From Promethearchaeota archaeon (lineage in GTDB: Archaea > Asgardarchaeota > Lokiarchaeia > Sigyniarchaeales > SOKP01), in assembly GCA_019057795.1 (NCBI GenBank), contig JAHLWS010000024.1, forward strand, positions 1 to 64,000: a stretch of DNA of 64,000 nucleotides, given 5' to 3'. The translations under genes were made by a program, and so were the position numbers. Below, piece after piece: positions 52,172-60,823 of this stretch. How positions within the stretch are numbered: the stretch's first letter is position 1; each line of letters opens with the position of its first letter. The notes under the pieces were generated by a model. It made no database searches and was not told the DNA's origin. It saw nothing but the letters and a program-made list of their open reading frames with translations.

Positions 52172-52780
52172 TTGGATCTATTCTCAATCATAAATTTTAT
52201 TTCATTACTATGCACCTTTTTTGTTATGGGCTATTTTTACACCCTCAGTATCCAACCCATAAAGCGTTCAGAAAAATATGGTGACAAAGCATGGAAAGAT
52301 TGTAAAAAGTTCCGCTCAATTGGAGGATTAGCTGAATTTATTTCAATTGCAAATTTAATCCTTTGGATTTGGTTTCCTCTTCCCGTTGTAAATGAGTGGA
52401 TCATCAGTTCAAATATCTGGATTGGGATAATCATAGGGATCTGTATATTGATACCAGGTATATATCTTCTGATAAGGGGGATGAAGGATGCTGGGACTGA
52501 AACTCTAACTCCTTCTAAAGAAACAAAAATGTATAGTGGAATTTATAACTATATAAGACATCCTCAAACTCTTGGAGAGTTTCCTATGTTCATTGCTATG
52601 AGTTTTATGTTTAATTCATGGTTTTTAGTAATCCTTTCCTCATTGTTCATCATAATTTATACTCCCATAATGATTCACTATGAAGAAATAGATCTTGTTA
52701 AACGATTCGGTGAAAAATATACGGAATATCAGAAAAGAACGGGAGCATTATTTCCGAAATTAAAAAGGCATCAAAATTAA
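52172..52780 (+). CDS. isoprenylcysteine carboxyl methyltransferase (ICMT/PEMT-like) membrane protein
   Basis: This 202-residue protein has four or five membrane helices and the ICMT/PEMT SAM-binding signature: MYSGIYNYIRHPQTLGEF (the YxxRHPxxxG core) and HYEEIDLVKRFGEKYTEYQKRTGALFP near the C-terminus (EExxLxxxFGxxYxxY). Such enzymes methylate prenylated cysteines or lipids; which of these is not clear. The start is TTG at 52172, about 10 nt after AGAGG. It is followed 21 bp later by a second small membrane protein, and both lie between the two copies of the 35-bp repeat. Confidence 0.82.
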   Translation: MDLFSIINFISLLCTFFVMGYFYTLSIQPIKRSEKYGDKAWKDCKKFRSIGGLAEFISIANLILWIWFPLPVVNEWIISSNIWIGIIIGICILIPGIYLLIRGMKDAGTETLTPSKETKMYSGIYNYIRHPQTLGEFPMFIAMSFMFNSWFLVILSSLFIIIYTPIMIHYEEIDLVKRFGEKYTEYQKRTGALFPKLKRHQN

Positions 52781-52801
52781 AATAAATAATAACAAAATAA
52801 T

Positions 52802-53236
52802 GTGAATATATCTATGGAACAGCCCAAAAAAACCTATAAAATTAAAGAAAATAAGTGTTTATATGTAGCATCAATTTTAATGCTACTCTACTCCTTACTA
52901 GAAATTGCAGATAGCATTGCGATTATCCTAATTGCATTTAATATCATTCCAAATCTTTATTTAGAATGGGGTATCCCTATAATACAACAACTTATGGAAA
53001 CCCAACCTTTTTCTCTCGCACCCCTTTTCTGGGCTTTTACGATAATGAGAACTGTTTCTGCAATTGGGCTTATGAAAAATTTATTATGGGGATTTTGGAT
53101 TGGAATTGCTAGTTTACTCATTACCATGATCCTTTCCATGTTATTTCTACCTATTGGTGCTTTTGAACTTCTTGGGTGTGCTATAATCTTCATTTTATTA
53201 GTTATGGGATATTGTAAAGATAGACCAATAATATAA
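52802..53236 (+). CDS. four-helix membrane protein of unknown function
   Basis: This 144-residue protein has four hydrophobic segments at about 17-45, 62-80, 85-105 and 110-138. The start is GTG at 52802, with a second in-frame ATG at 52814 (MEQPKKTYKIKE). I recognise no family or catalytic residue. It follows the ICMT-like gene by 21 bp and probably shares its transcript. Downstream is the second copy of the 35-bp repeat. Confidence 0.6.
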   Translation: MNISMEQPKKTYKIKENKCLYVASILMLLYSLLEIADSIAIILIAFNIIPNLYLEWGIPIIQQLMETQPFSLAPLFWAFTIMRTVSAIGLMKNLLWGFWIGIASLLITMILSMLFLPIGAFELLGCAIIFILLVMGYCKDRPII

Positions 53237-53258
53237 ACCAAAAAGGTCAATTCTCAAA

Positions 53259-53293
53259 TTTTAACACCAATTAAGATGCTTTAATTAAATTTT
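53259..53293 (+). promoter_or_regulatory. 35-bp direct repeat, copy 2, positioned as promoter of the coiled-coil gene
   Basis: TTTTAACACCAATTAAGATG followed by CTTTAATTAAATTTT; 34 of 35 positions match copy 1. The A+T-rich end sits about 30 nt before the ATG at 53323, which is TATA-box spacing for a leaderless archaeal transcript. Confidence 0.5.
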
Positions 53294-53322
53294 TAAACAA
53301 CCCATTTTATTTAGATGATATA

Positions 53323-53736
53323 ATGATCGAAGAATTAAAATCTAAACTTAAAGAATTAGAACTTAAAAAAAACGAACTTCAACCAAAAATTGACGAGATA
53401 GGAGCAAAAAGGGCTGAAGAACTTCAAGAAGTTAACAAAAAATTCGACCACATGGTTGCAGATGTCAATATAGAAGTTCAAGACTTTAAAAATAAAATTA
53501 TGAACGATATAATCGATTTATTTTCAAAGGTTGTGATGGACGAGTTTGACTCGAAAAGAAGTACAAGTGATTACATGGTTACAGATAACTTTAAAGATTT
53601 TCGAGAAAGCGTTTTAGAACTCGAAATGTTTCCTAAGGAACTAATTGAGAGATTGGATAAAGTGATTGATGGAGATCCAATTGAAAATATTGCGTATGAC
53701 ATTGAAAAAATCGAAGCTAAATATAAAAATAATTAA
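53323..53736 (+). CDS. coiled-coil protein of unknown function
   Basis: This 137-residue protein begins with a strong coiled coil (about 1-65: MIEELKSKLKELELKKNELQ with heptad spacing), and continues with a helical, less regular part ending in VIDGDPIENIAYDIEKIEAKYKNN. There is no signal peptide. I recognise no family; small coiled-coil proteins of this kind are frequent in Asgard genomes. It may be expressed from the repeat-associated promoter just upstream. Confidence 0.6.
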   Translation: MIEELKSKLKELELKKNELQPKIDEIGAKRAEELQEVNKKFDHMVADVNIEVQDFKNKIMNDIIDLFSKVVMDEFDSKRSTSDYMVTDNFKDFRESVLELEMFPKELIERLDKVIDGDPIENIAYDIEKIEAKYKNN

Positions 53737-53871
53737 ATAACTGAAATAAAAATTCCAACTTTCGATGATTTAGCAGATCAAGTTGAGCGATAATATCTAT
53801 ATAATAGATCGTTAAATATGATAATGAGTCTGTAGATTGCATTATTAAAACAAATATTTAGGTTCTATTAG

Positions 53872-54015
53872 ATGGAAATATTTGAAGAGGAATTAGAGAT
53901 TTATAACGCAAAAATGAGATTACTAAGCTGGTTATACGACGAGATAAAAATCCAATCTGAGATATCCAAGGATTTAATTAATGGAAAAGGGCAAAAATTA
54001 CCGCTTAACCTTTAA
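53872..54015 (+). CDS. small acidic helical protein (47 aa)
   Basis: A short frame starts at ATG 53872 and ends at TAA 54013-54015. It reads MEIFEEELEIYNAKMRLLSW, then LYDEIKIQSEISKDLINGKG. The helix-forming, amphipathic composition and a stop in a good position suggest a real short gene after the coiled-coil gene, but I have no family for it and no ribosome binding site is evident. Confidence 0.35.
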   Translation: MEIFEEELEIYNAKMRLLSWLYDEIKIQSEISKDLINGKGQKLPLNL

Positions 54016-54187
54016 TTCAATCGAATTACTTAATTAGTTAACATATATTTAATGTATCTTCAATAATTCTCTTAATATAAGATATGTAATCCTCTGATTT
54101 ACCCATAAAATGTAAAAAAAGAATAAAAAACGGTTTAAAAAAATTACCAAAGAAAAAAAAATAAAAAAATAATAAATATAAAAAAAT

Positions 54188-54619
54188 TTAGTTGACTTGT
54201 TCTTTTAATTGCTCAGCTTTTATTTGCTCAGCTTCTAATTTCTCTAATTGTTTCCTTATAGCTTTAATATCTGATTCGTACGATTTTATTTTGGTCTTCT
54301 TTTCTTTAAGAATATTATCCAGTTTTTTATTCAAAGCTTTTGATTTTCCCTTAACTAAATTTACATGTTTTTTCTTCAATGCTGCTACTTCAACAATTAA
54401 TTTTTTCATTTTCTTTGTCCATTCTTTGGATTTTTCCGTAGCTTCTTTTAAATCGACTTCTCCTACATCGAGCTTTGATTTGGTATCATTTATCTTATCA
54501 TCAAAATCGTCTTCAATTTCCTTTTCCGCAGAGGCTTCCTTTTTTGAAGCTTCTTCTTCGACCCTAGTAATCTCATCTTCTTTATCCGCTATTTGGCTCC
54601 TTAATTCTTGTTCTGACAT
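54188..54619 (-). CDS. coiled-coil protein of unknown function
   Basis: This 143-residue protein is almost entirely Lys, Glu, Asp and Leu in heptads (MSEQELRSQIADKEDEITRV through LEKLEAEQIKAEQLKEQVN), predicting one long coiled coil with no globular domain or membrane segment. It is convergent with the genes at 53323-54015. It might be a structural or scaffold protein. The A+T-rich tract at 54650-54700 upstream contains a TA dinucleotide run that may be part of its promoter. Confidence 0.6.
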   Translation of the reverse strand: MSEQELRSQIADKEDEITRVEEEASKKEASAEKEIEDDFDDKINDTKSKLDVGEVDLKEATEKSKEWTKKMKKLIVEVAALKKKHVNLVKGKSKALNKKLDNILKEKKTKIKSYESDIKAIRKQLEKLEAEQIKAEQLKEQVN

Positions 54620-54654
54620 ATTAACATTTCCTAATTTTAATTTGTTTTTTCAAT

Positions 54655-54706
54655 ATATTTTGATATATTTGATGATATATATATATATATATTTGATATA
54701 TATTGA
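54655..54706. repeat. TA-rich simple repeat
   Basis: A run of TA dinucleotides and repeated TTTGATATAT units lies between two minus-strand genes, upstream of the coiled-coil gene. It is low-complexity promoter-region DNA, with no protein potential that I credit. Confidence 0.5.
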
Positions 54707-54788
54707 TTTACAAATCGGTCTCAACGTAAAAAATAAAAAGAAATAAAAGGATTTTTAAAAGTTTGTTGCTCTAAAATCCAGAATAAAA

Positions 54789-55808
54789 CTATTCTAACGA
54801 TTCTCCAAGAGCTAATCTGCATAAATCACTAAGAATATAATTTTTTAATCCCTTCCGCGCTACTTTAGCACCCATAGCTTCCTTACACAAAGAACAATTA
54901 TAAACACAACCTTCGACACCATGTTCTAACATGTCGTTTATATTATCGTTTTGAGCTTTGCGCATTAAAGATTTTTTACCAAGAGTAGCGAATATTGCTG
55001 CACAGCACATAGCATTCTCGCGATCGTACTTTCTTGCGACCCTTTCAACACCTATCAACTCACAGATTTTATCTACCCACTCATCCGAGTCTGGAATAAA
55101 TCTATTTGAACAGGATCTTTGATAAGCAATTTTCATGTTAAGTTTATTAACATCAGATTCGTGCTCTTTTAAATATTTATAGAGATATTCGTAAACGTGA
55201 ATAGGTTTAAAACCGGGTGGAAGTTCTATATTATTCCGAGGACAAAAAGAAGCGTAGAATCCATAGCATTCGTCGTGATAACAAATCATTTCTTTAATAC
55301 CTTGATTCTTAATATTTTCTAAAATTATTGGAGCTCTCTTCTTAATTACAGAGTCTCTTGCGTAATGATGATATAGTAAATTACAAAAGAAATCAAGGCC
55401 GCTAACATATTGTAAATTTTCAAACAATTGCCCTTCCATATTTTTTGCGTTTATTTTACCTAATCCACATTTATTTAACACGGGTTTATCCGGATCAATT
55501 TCTTTAAATCTTACTTGATCGTGTGGAGCAAATCTATTTATCGTATTTTCTAGTATACTTGGATTAATATTTAACGAATTATACTTCTCCTGTAATTCTG
55601 TTATTAAATCGAAAGGATGAGACTCGTAAGGACAATATTCGTCGCAGGCAAAGCAAGTTACACACTCAGTTAATACTCGAGACTCCTCTCCATTAATCAA
55701 TTTATTTTTTTCTGCTCGTGCTTCCTCAATGTCCTTAAATTCAATCCATTGACATCGAGTCAAACAATCAACTTTCACACAATCTGCACAATGTGAACTA
55801 TCAAACAT
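54789..55808 (-). CDS. HdrB-like iron-sulfur protein with degenerate CCG motif, copy A
   Basis: The protein has about 339 residues from ATG 55808; a longer frame to 56030 would run into the upstream gene and the paralogue at 58370 starts at the same place (MFDNSHC). The N-terminal cysteines (CADCVKVDCLTRC) and CVTCFACDEYCPYESHP suggest two clusters. The C-terminal half has CYHDECYGFY, AYQRSCSNRF and AMCCAAIFA, a CCG-like domain with CCA instead of CCG, and NCSLC. It resembles HdrB/HdrD, which reduce disulfides or transfer electrons. It closes the second dehydratase cluster; a role in feeding electrons to that enzyme is an inference. Confidence 0.78.
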   Translation of the reverse strand: MFDSSHCADCVKVDCLTRCQWIEFKDIEEARAEKNKLINGEESRVLTECVTCFACDEYCPYESHPFDLITELQEKYNSLNINPSILENTINRFAPHDQVRFKEIDPDKPVLNKCGLGKINAKNMEGQLFENLQYVSGLDFFCNLLYHHYARDSVIKKRAPIILENIKNQGIKEMICYHDECYGFYASFCPRNNIELPPGFKPIHVYEYLYKYLKEHESDVNKLNMKIAYQRSCSNRFIPDSDEWVDKICELIGVERVARKYDRENAMCCAAIFATLGKKSLMRKAQNDNINDMLEHGVEGCVYNCSLCKEAMGAKVARKGLKNYILSDLCRLALGESLE

Positions 55809-55902
55809 TATTTTACACTCATTTACGATATGAATTTTATATGAATTATTATTTAAAATGGAATTTAAGTAATATAAATAAGTTTCCTTAAAATTTGTTA
55901 TG

Positions 55903-56418
55903 TTAAATTTTAAGAGTAAATTCCCACGCACAATAGTAATTCTCCGGATGACTATCGGGAGGACAGCATATACATTTTGTTTCGATTCTAGGGTCGATAG
56001 TTTTTGCGAAATCGCCGTATTCAATAACACCTACAGGTTTGCAAGGAAAATCGGGAAGGTCTCTACTTTTTCTAGCGAATTGAACTCGACAATTGTTCAT
56101 ACGGAATACGCAACGATTTTCAGAAACCTCCAAAATTTCTTGTACATTAATGTTTGCATACACTCTGAACTTTAAAGCTTTAATTAATGCGGGAATACCT
56201 CCATTTTTGGGAATATTAAAACTTTTCATGATGCGTTTTGCTTCTATTACAGTAAATCTTTTCCATTGTTCCACATCAAGTTCTATGGCCCTCTCTAGCC
56301 CATATTCTCTCTCCGCAACTTGAAACCAAGTTCCATCGATAGCTAACCAGTTTTTGCTTAGATCCTCAATATAATTAATTAATTCTTCTTTAGTAAGCTT
56401 TTCTAAATCTTCTCTCAT
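55903..56418 (-). CDS. DUF6125-like cysteine-rich protein
   Basis: This 171-residue protein has WFQVAEREYGLERAIELDVEQWKRFTVIEAKRIMKSFNI in its first half and a C-terminal cysteine group CKPVGVIEY, CICCPPDSHPENYYCAW. The FxxAExxYGxxxAxELD segment and CxCCPPD/C ending are what I associate with the DUF6125 family of unknown function (related to L-2-amino-thiazoline-4-carboxylic acid hydrolase-like proteins). It lies between the beta-glucuronidase and HdrB-like copy A genes on the same strand. A metal- or cluster-binding role is possible but unproven. Confidence 0.7.
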   Translation of the reverse strand: MREDLEKLTKEELINYIEDLSKNWLAIDGTWFQVAEREYGLERAIELDVEQWKRFTVIEAKRIMKSFNIPKNGGIPALIKALKFRVYANINVQEILEVSENRCVFRMNNCRVQFARKSRDLPDFPCKPVGVIEYGDFAKTIDPRIETKCICCPPDSHPENYYCAWEFTLKI

Positions 56419-56452
56419 TTTCTAATCATACCAATTTAATTTTGTTTTTGTA

Positions 56453-58273
56453 TTACCTTTCTATCTCCCTATCTTCTCTACGGGATTGTTTAAATATTTC
56501 TCGAGATTCTTCAATGGTTTGGGCTCGAATTCTTAAAGAATTAATATCCTCTATGGGAGAATCTTCCTTTTTATTCCAAACTCTGCGCAATAAATGTGCT
56601 GCCATTTTAGGCCTTCTATCTCGAGTAAAAACGCCTTTATAATTCATCGATCCCATTCGAGTTATTCCTTGAGAAGTTTTAAAGTCGCACATATTCCATA
56701 CATGCTCACCTATTACATAAGGTTTACTCCGACACACTTCAATATATTTTTTTATGAATTTAGTTTGGTATTCTTCGCTAAACATTTCGGGCGGTTGAGA
56801 ATGCCATCCAGGAATTGTGTCTGCTCCAAATTCACTAAGAATAATTGGTTTACGATGTTTTTCATATAGTTTATCCATTTCTTTTGAAAGAAGTTCGCTA
56901 GCTTCATCTAAATTTCCTGGTTGTAAATACCATCCATAATATCGATTGATACATAATACATCACAGAATTTGAAAGCTTTTTCTTTAACACCCATCATAT
57001 TTACTACAGTTATGGGTCGAGTACTATCTAATTCTTTTGTCCTGTCGTATAAAGTTCTAAAGAATTCCCCAGATTTCAAGCTGTTATACGGTTCGTTTGC
57101 CAAGCTCCACATTATAACGCTTGGATGGTTTTTATCTCTCTTTATCAATTCTTCAATGTATTGATTGCATAATTCTAGTTGTCTATCAATTACATCTTTA
57201 GTAAATGTAAGACCTACAGCAGGAATTTCGTCAATGACCAAAAAACCAAGACGATCTGCTAAATCCATCATTTGTTCTGAGTACGGATAATGCGAAGTTC
57301 GAAAAGAGTTAGCTCCGATCCAATTCATCAAAGAATAGTCTTTGATTATAATTGCAGGAACATATCCCCTCCCTGTAATAGGGAAATCCTCGTGGCGTCC
57401 AAATCCTGTCAGATAAATGGGCTTACCATTTAATAGCAACTTATCTCCTTTCACTTCTATAGTCCGAATTCCTACTTTTAGCGAATAAGAATCGATTATA
57501 GAATCCTCTTTTACGATGTCAACTGTTAGAGAGTATAAATTAGGTGTTTCTGTATTCCAAAATTTTGCTTTTTTTACTTCTAATGTCATTTTTTGAATAT
57601 TTTGCTCAATTTTTGAGGTATTAGTTAATTCTGATCCAAATCCTTTTAGAGAGAGATTCACATAGACATCATTTAAGTTGACAGTTTCTATTGTAACATC
57701 TAAAATTCCCGTGGTATCTTTTATAGATGTTCTGACAGTTATATCTTTTAATCCTTCTTTAGGAATAGCATATAGTAATACTGGTCTATGAATTCCGCAG
57801 AATGGATAAAAATCAAAGTTAGTTTTAGGATAGTTCATTGGACGCCCACTGGGTGGTACGTGATTATCTGATAATCTCCCGTCTACTCTAACTACAAGAA
57901 GATTGTCTTCCGGCTCGATCTTGTTAGATATATCGTATTCAAATGGTAGATGCCCCCCTTCGTGATGACCTACCATCTCTCCATTTAACCACACATCAGA
58001 TAGATAATTAACCGAACCAAATCTAATTATGATTTTTTTATTATCCCAATCCCAGGGTTTCATAAAACTACATTGATACCACGCAGGTCCTAAATTATCG
58101 CGACCCTCCGCAAATTGATCGTTCCAGCTCGCAGGTACTGCTATTGGGCGGTTATTATTAAAACCATTCTTCCAATTCTCATCCAAGCCTTTATTGTTTG
58201 TGTCAAAACGAAAATCCCAAAAGCTAGACAATTCGATAAACTGACGATGCTTGTTTCTTTGTGGATAGAGCAT
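56453..58273 (-). CDS. beta-glucuronidase (glycoside hydrolase family 2)
   Basis: This 606-residue protein matches bacterial and human beta-glucuronidase in length. Domain order is sugar-binding jelly roll (about 1-170, with FDFYPFCGIHRPVLLY), Ig-like domain (about 175-275) and TIM barrel (about 276-606). The acid/base is Glu394 in LANEPYNS, the nucleophile Glu481 in LSEFGADTIPGW. The Asn544-Tyr-Lys546 (MNYKGVFTRDRRPK) is the NxK motif that reads the carboxylate of glucuronate in E. coli GusA (Asn566, Lys568). No signal peptide is present, so it acts in the cytosol. It is an unexpected enzyme in a dehydratase cluster, and may free a glucuronide or process imported oligosaccharide. Confidence 0.88.
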   Translation of the reverse strand: MLYPQRNKHRQFIELSSFWDFRFDTNNKGLDENWKNGFNNNRPIAVPASWNDQFAEGRDNLGPAWYQCSFMKPWDWDNKKIIIRFGSVNYLSDVWLNGEMVGHHEGGHLPFEYDISNKIEPEDNLLVVRVDGRLSDNHVPPSGRPMNYPKTNFDFYPFCGIHRPVLLYAIPKEGLKDITVRTSIKDTTGILDVTIETVNLNDVYVNLSLKGFGSELTNTSKIEQNIQKMTLEVKKAKFWNTETPNLYSLTVDIVKEDSIIDSYSLKVGIRTIEVKGDKLLLNGKPIYLTGFGRHEDFPITGRGYVPAIIIKDYSLMNWIGANSFRTSHYPYSEQMMDLADRLGFLVIDEIPAVGLTFTKDVIDRQLELCNQYIEELIKRDKNHPSVIMWSLANEPYNSLKSGEFFRTLYDRTKELDSTRPITVVNMMGVKEKAFKFCDVLCINRYYGWYLQPGNLDEASELLSKEMDKLYEKHRKPIILSEFGADTIPGWHSQPPEMFSEEYQTKFIKKYIEVCRSKPYVIGEHVWNMCDFKTSQGITRMGSMNYKGVFTRDRRPKMAAHLLRRVWNKKEDSPIEDINSLRIRAQTIEESREIFKQSRREDREIER

Positions 58274-58369
58274 TATAATTCCTCTAATAAGGCTTAATCT
58301 ATGTATTTTTAGTGCTAAAAATTATTAATATTATTTATAATAATTGAAAAAAAATAAAAGATTCCTTCT

Positions 58370-59398
58370 TTAATAATCCAGCTTCTCTCCTAGAGCAAGT
58401 CTTGCTAAATCACTGATAAAATATGCCTTCATCCCTTTACCAGTTACCTTCCTTTCTAGCGTCTCTAAACACATTGGACAATTGAATATGCAAACTTGAG
58501 CACCATGATCTACCATATCTTGAACATTATCATTTTGTGTTTTGCGAACTTCTTTTTTATGGCCTCTCATTCCGAAAGGTGCAGCACAACATAGACCATT
58601 TTCCCTATCGTATTTCCTTGCAACTCGTTCTACTCCTATTAATTCACAAATTTTATCAAGAATTTTGTCAGTTTCAGGCACATATCGATTTGAGCAATTT
58701 CGTTGATATGCTGCTTTTAAATTTAGTTTTTTTATCTCAGACTCGTGCTCTTTTAAATAATTATAGACATATTCGAATATATGAACTGGTTTGAAAGGTA
58801 CTTCAAGGTTATTCCTTTGACAATAAGAGGTATACAAGCCATAACATTCATCATGCCAACAGATCACTTCAGTGTCTTTTAAAACACCTGTCTTTTTGAA
58901 GTTTTCAAGAATAATTGGGACACGTTCTTTGATTATGGAAGGTTTTGCAACGTGTTGGTACATCAATTGGCAAAAAAAATGTAATCCCCCAACAGATTGT
59001 AGATTATCAAACATTGGTCCTTTCATTTCTTTAGCATTCGTTTTAGGAAAAGCACATTTATTTAAAATCGGTTTTTCAGGATCAATCGGACGTGGTACAA
59101 ATTCTCCTTTTGCTTTAAATGTAATAATCGAATTTTGAACTATCGCAGGTAATATATCTTGAGATTGGTATTTTTCTTGTAATTCATTTATTTTATCAAA
59201 AGGATGTGAATTGTAAGGACAATACTCATCACAAGAAAAACAAAGCATACAATCTTTCAAGATTCTACAATCTTCATCTTCATTAATTAGTTTAGTGATT
59301 TCTTGCTTAGCAGCTTCAATACTATCAAAATCGATCCACTGACATTTCATCATACAGTCAACCGTTTTACATTCCGCGCAATGCGAATTATCAAACAT
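58370..59398 (-). CDS. HdrB-like iron-sulfur protein with degenerate CCG motif, copy B
   Basis: This 342-residue protein is a close paralogue of the product of 54789-55808 (MFDNSHCAECKTVDCMMKC, CMLCFSCDEYCPYNSHP, CWHDECYGLY, AYQRNCSNRY, LCCAAPFG, NCPMC). The CCG is again CCA. Conservation of all cysteines in both copies argues for similar function. It directly follows the dehydratase subunit genes on the minus strand, so it is the more likely partner. The two copies flank the beta-glucuronidase and DUF6125 genes, suggesting that those two were inserted between, or that a duplication arose around them. Confidence 0.78.
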   Translation of the reverse strand: MFDNSHCAECKTVDCMMKCQWIDFDSIEAAKQEITKLINEDEDCRILKDCMLCFSCDEYCPYNSHPFDKINELQEKYQSQDILPAIVQNSIITFKAKGEFVPRPIDPEKPILNKCAFPKTNAKEMKGPMFDNLQSVGGLHFFCQLMYQHVAKPSIIKERVPIILENFKKTGVLKDTEVICWHDECYGLYTSYCQRNNLEVPFKPVHIFEYVYNYLKEHESEIKKLNLKAAYQRNCSNRYVPETDKILDKICELIGVERVARKYDRENGLCCAAPFGMRGHKKEVRKTQNDNVQDMVDHGAQVCIFNCPMCLETLERKVTGKGMKAYFISDLARLALGEKLDY

Positions 59399-59487
59399 AT
59401 TTTTATACCTTTTTTATTTTTTGAATAATTATTATATATAGATTAGATTACGTTCTAGTAATTATTAATTTTAATATCTTTTTTTTT

Positions 59488-60777
59488 TCATAGAAGCGTT
59501 TGAGTAAACAGGTTAATTTTATCTTTAATGATTTTTTCAGACGTCATTCGTTTATCACCGACATCCAAATCGATTATAAGCATAGGAATGCCAACTTCAT
59601 CCCTTAGAGCTTCCCTCAATATCTGTGGGACTGCTCCAAATTGTTTACAACCTAAGTGTGAAGTAAAAATATAGCAATCTGCAGAAAATTCTTTCGCTAA
59701 TCTCACGCAATCGTCAATAAAGGGATAAAAGAATTCTGTTGATTGCTTAATCATTGGAAGACCCATCCCTTTTTTAGCCATTCCGTAAAACAATGTATCC
59801 AAATCAGATTTTGTATTGATGGGGTCAGAAAAGTTGTAATTGAAAATATCGAATAAAATACTCATCCCCAATTCTCGATCTAAATATTCACATATCGCCA
59901 AATCGAAAAAAATGAGCATGTACGGCCATATACTCCGTATTTTTTCTTCACCACCATGATGGTCTTTATTCTTATAGCGTATTTTAGCAATCTCAAGCAT
60001 GTCGCGGTAAAAGTCTAGTTTTTCTTCGCGGCCTGACATAAAAGTCGCGGCAACTGCGGACATAGGGTTAAACATGTTTTCTAACGGACATGGGGTCGCT
60101 TTTTTTAGTTCAAATATTTCAAGTTGGGTTTTGTTCGTTTCATTTTCTAGTTCAATATGTTTCTTCATTTTTTCATAATCGGGTTCTTGACCAATTACTC
60201 TACCTAATTCCTCTAAACTTAGCCTTAATTGTTCTCCATAATAAGTATAGCTTTTTTCTTCCCAAAGGAACGGTAAATCTGGAGTAATTAATGGTATATT
60301 TTTATGATACCTAAAAAAGGGATAAGATGCGTAAGTGTTGTCGCACGGAGCGGTTGGTGTGATAATTGCGTCAAATTTGAATAAATCGTCAAGTGTCATC
60401 CCCATTGTTCCTTTTTGTGAAGAACATGTATGGAATGGATGCCCCCAGCTAGTTATTAAATCATAATAGGGTTCAGAGCCATCAGGTAATAATGCTGATA
60501 TGAAATATGATACTGCTTCTATGCACACTGGCACACAATCAAAACAATAAAGATAATCTGAGGGGAATGCGAAATGGTATCCAATTATAGGTAGTCCTTC
60601 TCCTGCTTTTTTTATAAAATCAGCCATTACTAAGTTGATATGTTTTAATCCTATCCTCAATGCCGGCATTCCATCCTCGGGAAGTATTCTCTCAACCAAC
60701 TCGAGTGTGGTGGACACGGACTGACTCAACATCTTATAGGGAATTATTCTATTTTCTAATTTTGATTGATTAACCAT
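59488..60777 (-). CDS. 2-hydroxyacyl-CoA dehydratase subunit, tandem copy 1
   Basis: The protein has about 429 residues when started at ATG 60777 (MVNQSKLE before NRIIPYKML). This aligns exactly with the start of its neighbour at 62113 and is preferred over the ATG at 60795. It is a member of the HgdA/HgdB family: GYHFAFPSDYLYCFDCVPVCIE, HPFHTCSSQKGTMGMTLDDLFKFDAIITPTAPCDNTYAS, IWPYMLIFFDLAICEYLD, TSHLGCKQFGAVP. The cysteines in TAPC and LGCKQFG are candidate cluster ligands. It is the product of a recent tandem duplication with the gene at 60824, with about 28 bp between them. Confidence 0.85.
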   Translation of the reverse strand: MVNQSKLENRIIPYKMLSQSVSTTLELVERILPEDGMPALRIGLKHINLVMADFIKKAGEGLPIIGYHFAFPSDYLYCFDCVPVCIEAVSYFISALLPDGSEPYYDLITSWGHPFHTCSSQKGTMGMTLDDLFKFDAIITPTAPCDNTYASYPFFRYHKNIPLITPDLPFLWEEKSYTYYGEQLRLSLEELGRVIGQEPDYEKMKKHIELENETNKTQLEIFELKKATPCPLENMFNPMSAVAATFMSGREEKLDFYRDMLEIAKIRYKNKDHHGGEEKIRSIWPYMLIFFDLAICEYLDRELGMSILFDIFNYNFSDPINTKSDLDTLFYGMAKKGMGLPMIKQSTEFFYPFIDDCVRLAKEFSADCYIFTSHLGCKQFGAVPQILREALRDEVGIPMLIIDLDVGDKRMTSEKIIKDKINLFTQTLL

Positions 60778-60823
60778 AGTTATACCATTTTTCATTTAAT
60801 TATAATAATATTTTTATTTTTTT

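Noticed and set aside
54192..54746. Long plus-strand frame rich in Phe, Ser and Leu
   Set aside because: It is the shadow of the Lys/Glu-rich coiled-coil gene on the minus strand; the composition is what such a gene gives when read in reverse.
55809..56030. Longer N-terminus for the HdrB-like protein of 54789
   Set aside because: It would overlap the DUF6125-like gene, and the paralogue at 58370 starts at the same MFDxSHC position, so ATG 55808 is the start.
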